Source of the DNA: an uncultured Prevotella sp.
GTDB taxonomy: Bacteria > Bacteroidota > Bacteroidia > Bacteroidales > Bacteroidaceae
Reading direction: 5' to 3'
Length of the DNA: 24,327 nt
Assembly (NCBI GenBank): GCA_934219025.1
Contig: CAKQDG010000026.1
Coordinates: forward strand, 1 to 24,327
Position 1 is the first letter of the stretch; the number at the start of each line of letters is the position of its first letter. A model generated the notes under the pieces. That model was not told the DNA's origin, searched no databases, and saw only the letters and a program-made list of their open reading frames with translations. The translations under genes were made by a program, and so were the position numbers. Positions 1-6,939 of the stretch are shown piece by piece.

Positions 1-13
1 TCGGGTTTATAAT

Positions 14-190
14 CTTCCCCTCCCCCGCCTCCCCCTCCGGGGGCGGAGCAGTTACCTTTAAATGACATAAACTTACATATTTGTCATTACAAAAATCTGT
101 ATCATTACTAATTTTACCAGTAAACATTTAAGCTTTTAGCAGAAAGAGCAACTGCTCCGCCCCTGACAAGGGGAGGCGGGGGAGGGGAAG
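14..190. repeat. GC-rich terminal-inverted-repeat element (MITE-like)
   Basis: The arms at 14-53 (40 nt) and 150-190 (41 nt) are almost exact reverse complements. Both are very C/G-rich (CTTCCCCTCCCCCGCCTCCC on the left arm) and end inward at AGCAGTT/AACTGCT. They enclose about 96 bp of AT-rich DNA with a smaller inverted repeat (AATGACA 61-67, TGTCATT 82-88). The right arm has an internal CCCCTGACAAGGGG hairpin. No coding potential is seen. A related sequence starts at 2149, so the BspA-like gene lies between two relatives. The element could be a non-autonomous mobile repeat or a strong bidirectional terminator for a gene outside the window. The structure is seen directly; its nature is inferred. 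Confidence 0.7.
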
Positions 191-244
191 AAGAACTTAA
201 TCAGAAACTTCAGTAATATATTTTATCGAAAATTCATTCTTCCT

Positions 245-260
245 TTTTTTAGACGAAAAC
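245..260 (+). repeat. Copy of 16-bp motif TTTTTTAGACGAAAAC
   Basis: TTTTTTAGACGAAAAC occurs here and identically at 13348-13363. Its reverse complement (14 of the 16 bases, GTTTTCGTCTAAAA) lies at 13809-13822. The latter two form part of the outer stem of the structured element in the 13.3-13.9 kb region. This copy stands alone between the left-edge element and the promoter-like site upstream of the BspA-like gene. Its function is unknown. Confidence 0.55.
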
Positions 261-378
261 AATAGAAACATTCTTCTGACAATATATTCTATATGCGAAA
301 GACAGACAGTTAGGCAATAGGCATAGCGGAGAAAAACAAAAAAGTTTCGACAAAATGGATATTATGTTATATTTTTCG

Positions 379-408
379 TATATTTGCATTATCTTTATAT
401 AAGATAAA
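379..408 (+). promoter_or_regulatory. Probable promoter of BspA-like gene
   Basis: The stretch contains TATATTTG (379-386), a full match to the Bacteroidetes -7 consensus TAnnTTTG. It overlaps a second near match TATCTTTA (390-397), which forms one side of an inverted repeat TATCTT-N5-AAGATA. The same TTTGCA-nTATCTTT-nnATAAGATA core recurs in the tandem promoters at 18990 and 19090. No convincing TTTG -33 box sits at the expected spacing. The predicted leader to the ATG at 490 is roughly 85-100 nt. Confidence 0.45.
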
Positions 409-489
409 CTGCAACAAAAGCTAAATGATTTGAGCAAATGCTTTCTGAAGTATGCTGATATTCAAAAAAACCAAATACACAAAACGTCT

Positions 490-2103
490 ATGAACACAAA
501 ACAACTGTTTTTCGTAATGGCTCTATGCCTCACAACGGGTGTTAGACAGGCACCGGCACAGGGATTCTTGAACAAACTGAAGAACGCGGGCACGCAGATT
601 GTAAAGAAGGCTGCAAGAGATGCAGCGCCCGAACCTGTAAAGAAAGTGATTAAAGAGACCAACAAGACCGAGGCCAAGGTGCGCGGCACAAAAAACAAGG
701 TGCAGCGCGGAGAGTCGAAGGCCCGCACGGCGCGCGCTCAGAGTTTCGACCCAGGCAAGAAGGTCATCACCGTGAAATTCTGCGAGGGCGTGGGACAGAA
801 GATGTGGTACGGACGCGTGGGCGGCGTGTCGCCTGCACCTCCGGCACAGTGTCCCAAGCAGCCGGCATGGTTTGAAGCCTTGCCACAGCTCTGGGACCTC
901 ACCAACGAGCGCCTTGCCCAGGAGTCGGACATGCTCGAGGCGTGGATGAAAGCCGACAAACCGGCGTGCGAACCTGTGCTCGTAAGGCGCGAGTTTGTTT
1001 CCGGCGAGTTGAAAGACCGTATTGAAGGTGTGAACAAAGCCGTGAAAAACATCATAAACAACGACCCCGACGAGGAGGATTTCCTTGCTTCGTCGCTTGA
1101 GGACTTCGGTTTCAAGAGAGCTGTCAGCTCTGACCTCAAGCCTCTCTATCCCTCGCTCGACGAGGATGTGGTGGCATGGCTGAAAAAGATTGACCGGAAG
1201 ACAAAGACTCTCGACATAAAGGTGTATGCCGGCGGCTCCAGCTCTGAGGTCAAGATGTGGCAGGATGGCATGTGGTTTAGCGTGAACACGCAAGCTGGCA
1301 CTGCAAAGCTTGAAAATCTCGACATGGACCAGGCCACGGGGCGCGACTTCGTGGTGCCTGCCACCATCCACTACGGCGGACGCACGTTCAAGGTGACGGA
1401 AATCGGAGCAAGCGCCTTTAACACACTGAAGATGAAGTCGGTCACGCTGCCCGAGGGACTGAAAGAGATTGGCGACAATGCCTTTGCCTGCACCAACCTC
1501 TCTGCAATCACGATTCCGCAAACCGTAACGAAGATTGGCCACAGGGCATTTGCAAGTATGCCGCTGCTCAAGACAATGACAGTGCCTGAGAGTGTGAAGG
1601 AAATGGGACGCGGCGTATTCTCCGTTGACAAGTCGCTCACTTCCGTTACGCTCCCGTCACGCCTCAACCGCATGAACAACACGATGTTCCAACTCTGCAC
1701 CGCACTCACAAAGGTTACGCTGCCACGGAATATCACTACGTTGCCGGAGTTTACTTTCGAGGACTGCCGCTCGCTCGCTTCGGTTACGCTGCCCGACTGT
1801 GTTACCGAGATTGGACAAAATGCTTTCAAAAACACAGCCCTCACCGTAGCGCCAGTGCCGGCAAGCTTAAAGAAAATCGGTTCTGACGCCTTCAGCGGAT
1901 GCACTAAGCTCACAACTGTGAACATTCATAATGGTGTGGAGATAGGCTTCATGGCATTCAGAAACTGCAAGTCGCTGAAAAAGGCTAAAGTTGGAAAGCA
2001 GTATAAAGAGGATTGGTATGAACTGGTTGGCATATTCAGCGGATGCCCGTTTATGCCCACAAGCCCCACTTCGATACCGGCTGCAATATCGTTCAACGAA
2101 TAA
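490..2103 (+). CDS. BspA-type leucine-rich-repeat (LRR_5) secreted protein
   Basis: This encodes a 537-aa exported protein probably involved in surface binding. I chose the ATG at 490 over the in-frame ATG at 430 because it starts a good signal peptide (MNTKQLFFVMALCLTTG, cleavage near APAQ-G, about residue 24), whereas the longer form buries it behind 20 polar residues. Residues 25-90 are Lys/Arg-rich and could be helical. The middle (about 90-295) is unassigned. From about residue 298 to 510 come roughly eight 22-24-residue units of the type 'VTEIGASAFxxxxxLKSVTLP', the LRR_5 repeat of the BspA family. In characterised members these repeats mediate adhesion or coaggregation; here that is inference. 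There is no T9SS-like tail, so surface location is not assured. The gene appears monocistronic, with convergent hairpins downstream. Confidence 0.85.
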   Translation: MNTKQLFFVMALCLTTGVRQAPAQGFLNKLKNAGTQIVKKAARDAAPEPVKKVIKETNKTEAKVRGTKNKVQRGESKARTARAQSFDPGKKVITVKFCEGVGQKMWYGRVGGVSPAPPAQCPKQPAWFEALPQLWDLTNERLAQESDMLEAWMKADKPACEPVLVRREFVSGELKDRIEGVNKAVKNIINNDPDEEDFLASSLEDFGFKRAVSSDLKPLYPSLDEDVVAWLKKIDRKTKTLDIKVYAGGSSSEVKMWQDGMWFSVNTQAGTAKLENLDMDQATGRDFVVPATIHYGGRTFKVTEIGASAFNTLKMKSVTLPEGLKEIGDNAFACTNLSAITIPQTVTKIGHRAFASMPLLKTMTVPESVKEMGRGVFSVDKSLTSVTLPSRLNRMNNTMFQLCTALTKVTLPRNITTLPEFTFEDCRSLASVTLPDCVTEIGQNAFKNTALTVAPVPASLKKIGSDAFSGCTKLTTVNIHNGVEIGFMAFRNCKSLKKAKVGKQYKEDWYELVGIFSGCPFMPTSPTSIPAAISFNE

Positions 2104-2148
2104 CACAGGCACACTGATGTTACTCTTGACCATTGTATATTAAAGTTT

Positions 2149-2274
2149 CGGATTTATATTTTCCCCTCCCCCACCTCTAAGTTTGCAGAGGAAAGGGAGG
2201 GGAAAAATAAAAAAACAGAAAGTTCAATGCTATATTATTCATAGAGATTTTTGTCTCCCCTATTAATAATATAG
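2149..2274. terminator. Two hairpins in convergent gap (bidirectional terminator region)
   Basis: Hairpin 1 has arms 2159-2170 (TTTTCCCCTCCC) and 2195-2206, exact complements, with an inner CCTCT/AGAGG pair (2174-2178/2187-2191). It is followed by A/T-rich DNA on both sides. Its left flank CGGATTTATATTTTCCCCTC (from 2149) resembles the window start (2-25), so it may be a degenerate relative of the left-edge GC-rich element. Hairpin 2 pairs CTATATTATT (2230-2239) with AATAATATAG (2265-2274). Together they lie between the stop codons of the BspA-like gene and the rhamnosidase gene and probably end both transcripts. Confidence 0.6.
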
Positions 2275-2291
2275 GTGTAAGAAATTGGCAA

Positions 2292-5200
2292 TCACTGTCT
2301 GTTCAGGTCAATCTGCTTGTGCACGATGCGGAAGCGGCGCCATGTGTAGACGCAATGCAGCGTGCCGTCTTTAGCCTGGATTATTGCAGGATAGGAATAG
2401 TCGCCAATCGGACTGTCTTCCAGCGTGATTGCGTGTTTCCAGTTCAGTCCGTCGTCCGACAAAGCTATCGACACCGGGTTGCGCGGACCTTTCGGCGTGC
2501 CGGGAATAGTGGCAAAGTCGTTGTATATCAGCACGTGCCTTCCGTCGGCCATCGTCAGGGCATCGGTGCCCGACTGGTTGTTTGGCACATCGATAAGCGT
2601 AACCTTTGTCCATGTGTCGCCGTTGTCGCTGCTCCACGTAGAGGCGAGTTTGCCGTTTCTTGTTCTGCCAATAGCCTGCAGTCTGCCGTCTTTAAGTTTC
2701 AGTATCGAGGGCTGTATGCAGTATATCGGGTTCAGTTTGTGTTCTATTGTGTCGCCGGTCAGGAGCGAACCGTCGGGTGCCATGTCGATGGTGAGCGGGC
2801 GCAGTTCGCGCTCTATCGGACCTACATATTTCCACTTTCCAGTGTTAAGGTCCATAATTTCAAAATGGAATTTCCATCCACCCTCGTTCTCGGTGCTCGA
2901 CGGGCAAATCAGCCGGTTGCCCACGATGACCGGCTTGTTTTTTATCGGTCCCTGGAATCCTTCGGGCAGAGGTTCCTTCTCCGACCAAGTTTTTCCGCCG
3001 TCGCGACTCTTTATCACCCATCCGGTCCAGTCGTTCATCACCCATCCAATCTTGAAGAAAAGCCAAAGTTCCTTGTTTGGCATTTCAAAGAGCACGGGGT
3101 TCCAGCAAGCCTTCCGGTAGAGCCCCGTAGGGATGGAGTCGCGCTTGGAATCAGCCCACGTTTTGTCTTTGCCCACAATCGGACCGGTTTCGGCTTTCGC
3201 ACAGGTGGTATCCATGCGCGCAATTTCCGCGTTTCGCGTTCCCATCCGGAACACACCGTCGGCAACAAGCTGCGGAGCCGTCCATTTGTCGCTGCCCTTA
3301 GGCTTGCGGTTCACCCAGATACACACGTCTGGATTTCGCTCCTTTGTTCCTCCGAAGTATGTGGCAACAAGGTCGCCATTGTCGAGCTCCACAATCGACG
3401 AGGCGTGGCATTGCGGAAAGTCGGTCTGCTTATACACAAATTCGTCGTCTACCACCCTTTTGTCGGCAAAACTGTATTTGCAGTCGAAAGAGTATTTGCC
3501 CGACCCTACAGTCTTGGTTTCGCCATTTGGCAGACACACGTCGGCAGTTATGCCCACCGGCACCTCCACGTTCCAGTGAAGATTTTCCAAATCCTTGTTC
3601 CACACCGACTTCAATGGTCCGTAGGGCGTGTTGTAGCTCATATTTACGCTGTCGAGGTCTTCAATCTCAAAGCTCGGCTTCAACACTGTATGCCTGTATG
3701 CCACCGACCCCTCGGCATTTCTAATGCCTCCGAGATACTGGTAGCACCATGGCAGCAAGTCGCCGAGCAGCATCACGTGGTTTCCGGAGTTCATCCAGGA
3801 GTTAGCCTTGTCGCCGTTCCACAGTTCCCAAACCGTTGTGGCACCCGACTTCAGCATATATCCCCATGAGGGATAAGTGTCGTTTGTGGCGAGCATGTAT
3901 GCCACATCGGCAAAGCCGTTGTCAGACAATCCGCGCATGAGCCATGAGATTCCAATCACACCACACGACACATGGCCCTTGTTGAGGGTAAGGATATTGG
4001 CCACAATGTTTCTCGCCACATCCTCCTTGCAGTCGGCGGGCACGATGCCAAGAGCCAGCGGAAGAAGATTTGCCGTGGCAGTGTTGTTGCCGTAGAACAC
4101 GCTGTCGGGATAGAGCACGTGGTCGTGTCGGGGCGAAGTGCCACGTTTCACGAAGAGGAATTCCCGGTTGAAGGCATCCGTCATTTGTTTTTCGAGCTTT
4201 GCATAATGCGCCGTGTCGCTGTAGTTGCCGGTGATGCGTGCAAATTTCTGCATCAGACGCATATTCTTTATCATGTAGGCAGTGGAGATGAGTCTGCCGT
4301 CGGTTTGTCTTGCCGGGTCTTGCGAGTGAATCAGCGAGAGGTCTTCTGGCGGCACACACCAGTCGCCGTATTTATCCTTGGTGATGATGCCATTTTCCAT
4401 ATATTCGCCTATCACGTGTGCCACCCATTTCTTCAGTGCAGGATACGAAGCCTTTATCGGTTCGTCGTTGCCAAACTGCGAATATATCATGTCGCATCCG
4501 AATGGTAATGCCGACGGCCACGTAATGTCGTCGTTGTAGTAGTTCCAGAAAGCAGGCGAAACGTCGCACAGCGTGCCGTTGCTGCGCTGCGATTCGCAGA
4601 TGTCGCGCATCCATTTGGTGTAAAGGCGTTCGTTGCCAAACAGATAGGATTCGCCGAGGCATCCCATTACGCGGTCGCCGAGCCATGGTTGTCGCTCGTT
4701 GCGCTGCGGACAGTCCACGGGGTAGCCCTTATAGTTTGACTGTATGCCCCACCACGCATTTTTGTAAATGCCGTTGAGCGTGGCGTTGCTGGCAGAAAAT
4801 TCGCCGATGCTTGCCATATCATCGGCAACCACCTGGGCTTCGATATCAGATGCAGAAAGAGAAGCCATGCCACTCACTTCCACGAACCTGAACCCGTGGT
4901 AGACAAATGTGGAATGCCATTTTCTGTTGTTGTCGATGCCTGAGCATATGTATTTGTCTTCTGTTTCGGCATCACGCAGGTTGGCTATAAACAGGTTTCC
5001 GTCGTCGGCGAGCTTTTCGGCATACTTTATTTTTATGCTGTCGCCACGGTTGCCGCGCATCTTCATCTGTACCCATCCGGCAGTGTTCTGACCGAAGTCC
5101 ACGATAAATGTGCCACGTTCTGTTTTCCTTATACTTTTGGGGCTAATCGTAGAGAGTACTCTCATGTTTGGCGCTGGTTGTCCACAAAGTTCGCCCATGG

Positions 5201-6308
5201 GAACATCCGTGCGTTCGGCATTCTGCCAGTGAGAATCGTCAAATCCAACTGTTGCCCAGTTATCCATTTCCATTCTTGCGTCATACACTTCCCCGTCGTA
5301 TTCGTTGTTGGAACGAATCGGTCCGTTGGCCGTTGCTTTCCATTTTTCGGAAGAAGAGAAATGGTTCACTGTGCCGTCAGAATATTCCACGACAAGCATA
5401 AAACGACATTTCGGGAAACCAAGAAAAGGTGTTTTCCAATGTTTGTCGTATCTCATCGGCACGGTTCTGCCGTTGCCAAGCACGATTCCTATACATGCTT
5501 TGCTGGTGCCATTGTCCTTACTGTTATCTTTGCTGTTGCCATTGTTGTTGTCCTTGTCATTGCCTGTCGCAAGGGAATTTGTAATGTCAAAGGTGTTGTA
5601 GATTACGGATTTCCTTGTGTCTGTCTGTTGTGGTGCAAGCACGTCGCAGCCTTGTTTCTGCCCGTTTACGAATAGTTCGTAAAGCCCCAGAGTGGCTACG
5701 TATGCAGTGGCGCGCCTTACTTTTTTACCGGCAGCCAAATCAATTTCCGTGCGTAGATAGCGGGCATTTACACGAGTCTTGAATCCCATACTCTCTCCGT
5801 TGAGCAAATGGTCTATGCCAATCCATCTGCCCTCCCAATGTCCCTCATCGAGAAGTCCCACAGAGAAAGACTGAGGTTGTGCCCAAGCAGAGTTGCCGTT
5901 GTTAGTGAATACTTTAACAGTCCAAAATACCAGTTGGTTGTCTTTCAGTTTCTTTCCTTTATATGCAATCCAGAGTTGATCGGCCGACGACACAATCCCG
6001 GAGTTCCACATGTCGGCCTTGTCCTCGGAAAGCAGTTCCTTGCTTGATGCTGCAAGAATCTGATAAGCCACTTGGCGCGTGTCGTTTTTTTTGCTTGTGG
6101 TCTGCCAGGAAAACCTTGGCATCCTTGAACTTATCCCCAACGGGTTGTGCATGTTTTCTGTAAGCAGGTTCCCCACTTCAACACCTGCGGTGCTTACGGC
6201 CTTTGTTTTTTGTCTTTTGGCTGCAATGGTAGGGCAGGTGAATGCAAACACCAGTAGTGCAGTGAGCAACACTGTTGGAAAGTAAGCTTTTGATTTCGTT
6301 ATTGCCAT
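2292..6308 (-). CDS. GH78 alpha-L-rhamnosidase fused to sialidase-like BNR beta-propeller
   Basis: A 1338-aa secreted enzyme and the last gene of the PUL. The signal peptide is residues 1-30 (cut near TIAA-KR). The N-terminal beta domains (about 45-490) and the (alpha/alpha)6 catalytic domain (about 500-860) follow the GH78 layout. The signature DCPQRNERQPW (532-542) supplies the expected general acid E538, and TTVWELW (824-830) supplies the expected general base E828, by analogy with characterised GH78 enzymes. A C-terminal beta domain follows (to about 945). Residues 965-1338 are a BNR/sialidase-like propeller, starting QCHASSIVELDNGD and FGGTKERNPDV. Asp-boxes are visible at SRDGGKTW (1101-1108) and SSDNGDTW (1226-1233), with a weaker SDDGLNW (1284-1290). 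GH78 removes terminal alpha-L-rhamnose. The propeller's substrate is unknown: it may act on another sugar or only bind. An Asn/Asp/Lys-rich insert occupies 249-270. A terminator-like hairpin precedes the gene. Confidence 0.9.
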   Translation of the reverse strand: MAITKSKAYFPTVLLTALLVFAFTCPTIAAKRQKTKAVSTAGVEVGNLLTENMHNPLGISSRMPRFSWQTTSKKNDTRQVAYQILAASSKELLSEDKADMWNSGIVSSADQLWIAYKGKKLKDNQLVFWTVKVFTNNGNSAWAQPQSFSVGLLDEGHWEGRWIGIDHLLNGESMGFKTRVNARYLRTEIDLAAGKKVRRATAYVATLGLYELFVNGQKQGCDVLAPQQTDTRKSVIYNTFDITNSLATGNDKDNNNGNSKDNSKDNGTSKACIGIVLGNGRTVPMRYDKHWKTPFLGFPKCRFMLVVEYSDGTVNHFSSSEKWKATANGPIRSNNEYDGEVYDARMEMDNWATVGFDDSHWQNAERTDVPMGELCGQPAPNMRVLSTISPKSIRKTERGTFIVDFGQNTAGWVQMKMRGNRGDSIKIKYAEKLADDGNLFIANLRDAETEDKYICSGIDNNRKWHSTFVYHGFRFVEVSGMASLSASDIEAQVVADDMASIGEFSASNATLNGIYKNAWWGIQSNYKGYPVDCPQRNERQPWLGDRVMGCLGESYLFGNERLYTKWMRDICESQRSNGTLCDVSPAFWNYYNDDITWPSALPFGCDMIYSQFGNDEPIKASYPALKKWVAHVIGEYMENGIITKDKYGDWCVPPEDLSLIHSQDPARQTDGRLISTAYMIKNMRLMQKFARITGNYSDTAHYAKLEKQMTDAFNREFLFVKRGTSPRHDHVLYPDSVFYGNNTATANLLPLALGIVPADCKEDVARNIVANILTLNKGHVSCGVIGISWLMRGLSDNGFADVAYMLATNDTYPSWGYMLKSGATTVWELWNGDKANSWMNSGNHVMLLGDLLPWCYQYLGGIRNAEGSVAYRHTVLKPSFEIEDLDSVNMSYNTPYGPLKSVWNKDLENLHWNVEVPVGITADVCLPNGETKTVGSGKYSFDCKYSFADKRVVDDEFVYKQTDFPQCHASSIVELDNGDLVATYFGGTKERNPDVCIWVNRKPKGSDKWTAPQLVADGVFRMGTRNAEIARMDTTCAKAETGPIVGKDKTWADSKRDSIPTGLYRKACWNPVLFEMPNKELWLFFKIGWVMNDWTGWVIKSRDGGKTWSEKEPLPEGFQGPIKNKPVIVGNRLICPSSTENEGGWKFHFEIMDLNTGKWKYVGPIERELRPLTIDMAPDGSLLTGDTIEHKLNPIYCIQPSILKLKDGRLQAIGRTRNGKLASTWSSDNGDTWTKVTLIDVPNNQSGTDALTMADGRHVLIYNDFATIPGTPKGPRNPVSIALSDDGLNWKHAITLEDSPIGDYSYPAIIQAKDGTLHCVYTWRRFRIVHKQIDLNRQ
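5499..5564 (-). repeat. Low-complexity Asn/Asp/Lys-rich insert in the rhamnosidase
   Basis: This stretch encodes residues 249-270 (GNDKDNNNGNSKDNSKDNGT plus SK) inside the N-terminal beta domain, between 'DITNSLAT' and 'ACIGIVLGNGR', which read as adjacent family sequence. The DNA is a degenerate run of TTGTCCTT/TTGTTG/TTGCC units and is in frame. It looks like a slippage-prone expansion in a surface loop. Length variation between strains would be expected but cannot be seen here. Confidence 0.6.
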
Positions 6309-6370
6309 ATATTTCAGTTGCTTTGAATTACGAATTGCGGTTGTTGCCGCAGTCGTGTATGTGTGGATTT

Positions 6371-6411
6371 AAAAAATTGGTGTCAAGAGCATTTCTGCCA
6401 AGACACCAATT
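6371..6411 (-). terminator. Intrinsic terminator/attenuator inside the PUL
   Basis: Read on the minus strand, AATTGGTGTC (complement of 6402-6411) pairs perfectly with GACACCAATT (complement of 6375-6384) across a 17-nt loop, and T6 follows (6376-6371). This is a textbook Rho-independent terminator 35 nt after the lipoprotein stop and upstream of the rhamnosidase fusion. I see no strong TAnnTTTG box in the remaining 62 bp before the rhamnosidase start. Partial read-through, which would lower expression of the enzyme relative to SusC/SusD, is the simplest reading. Confidence 0.75.
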
Positions 6412-6445
6412 CCTTTGTTCTTTTAATTGAAACGGGGCTTCAGCG

Positions 6446-6919
6446 TTACTTGTTGTTGTCAGTTACTTTCTTGCCCTTGAATACAATAGTGAAAGTTTTT
6501 GCACCCCGGATAGTGAATATCGACAAAGACAGGTGGGTTTCCACATTCTTGTCGTTGTCAACTCTTCCAAGGAAGGCTGAACCAAGCGCATTTGTCTTCA
6601 CATGATTGGAAAAGGCAAAACCATTGTTACTGTGGCTTACATTTCCGATGCAACTTTGGTTCACGTCCCAGTCCGCGCAGGTGAATGTGAAGTTTGCCGT
6701 GTATTTGTCGGCTGCCGTAACGGTCATTGTACCCGGAGCTTCTTCCGTTTGTGCATTTGACACACCGTTCATTGTGCGGTAGTAAGTGCCTTCATATACT
6801 CCGGCTGCGTCGTTAGCAGCAGTATCATTGAATGTTATGTCGTTGTCGTCGTCGCTACAGCCGGCAAAAAAGGTTACGGCGAATAGCGCAGTGAGAAACA
6901 TATATAATGTCTTTTTCAT
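6446..6919 (-). CDS. Small surface-type lipoprotein of the PUL
   Basis: A 157-aa lipoprotein 20 bp downstream of susD, so almost certainly co-transcribed with it. The signal peptide ends in the lipobox FFAGC (C21) and is followed at once by SDDDND. An acidic patch at this position is the lipoprotein export signal known from Bacteroidetes and predicts display on the outer face of the outer membrane. The mature part (about 38-155) alternates short beta strands (VYEGTYYRTM, PGTMTVTAADKYTANFTF, SLSIFTIRGAKTFTIVFKGK), resembling the calycin-like or other small beta-barrel lipoproteins often encoded after susD. I am not sure of the family. Its position is that of SusE/SusF-type surface glycan-binding proteins, so an accessory glycan-binding role is inferred from context only. 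The gene ends before an intrinsic terminator. Confidence 0.75.
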   Translation of the reverse strand: MKKTLYMFLTALFAVTFFAGCSDDDNDITFNDTAANDAAGVYEGTYYRTMNGVSNAQTEEAPGTMTVTAADKYTANFTFTCADWDVNQSCIGNVSHSNNGFAFSNHVKTNALGSAFLGRVDNDKNVETHLSLSIFTIRGAKTFTIVFKGKKVTDNNK

Positions 6920-6939
6920 TTTTCTTTAAGTTTAAAGGG

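Noticed and set aside
249..437. 62-codon minus-strand frame at the left end
   Set aside because: It lies across the promoter-like region of the BspA-like gene and has no supporting signals; its hydrophobic, Cys-rich composition is typical of AT-rich non-coding DNA.
523..1542. Long open frame (339 codons) on the minus strand opposite the BspA-like gene
   Set aside because: It is antisense to a well-supported LRR protein, Cys/His/Arg-rich with no domain or signal peptide, and arises from the codon use of the real gene.
2319..3869. 516-codon plus-strand frame opposite the rhamnosidase fusion
   Set aside because: It is a shadow of the GH78-propeller gene, whose domains and catalytic residues are clear; the translated frame has no recognisable motif.
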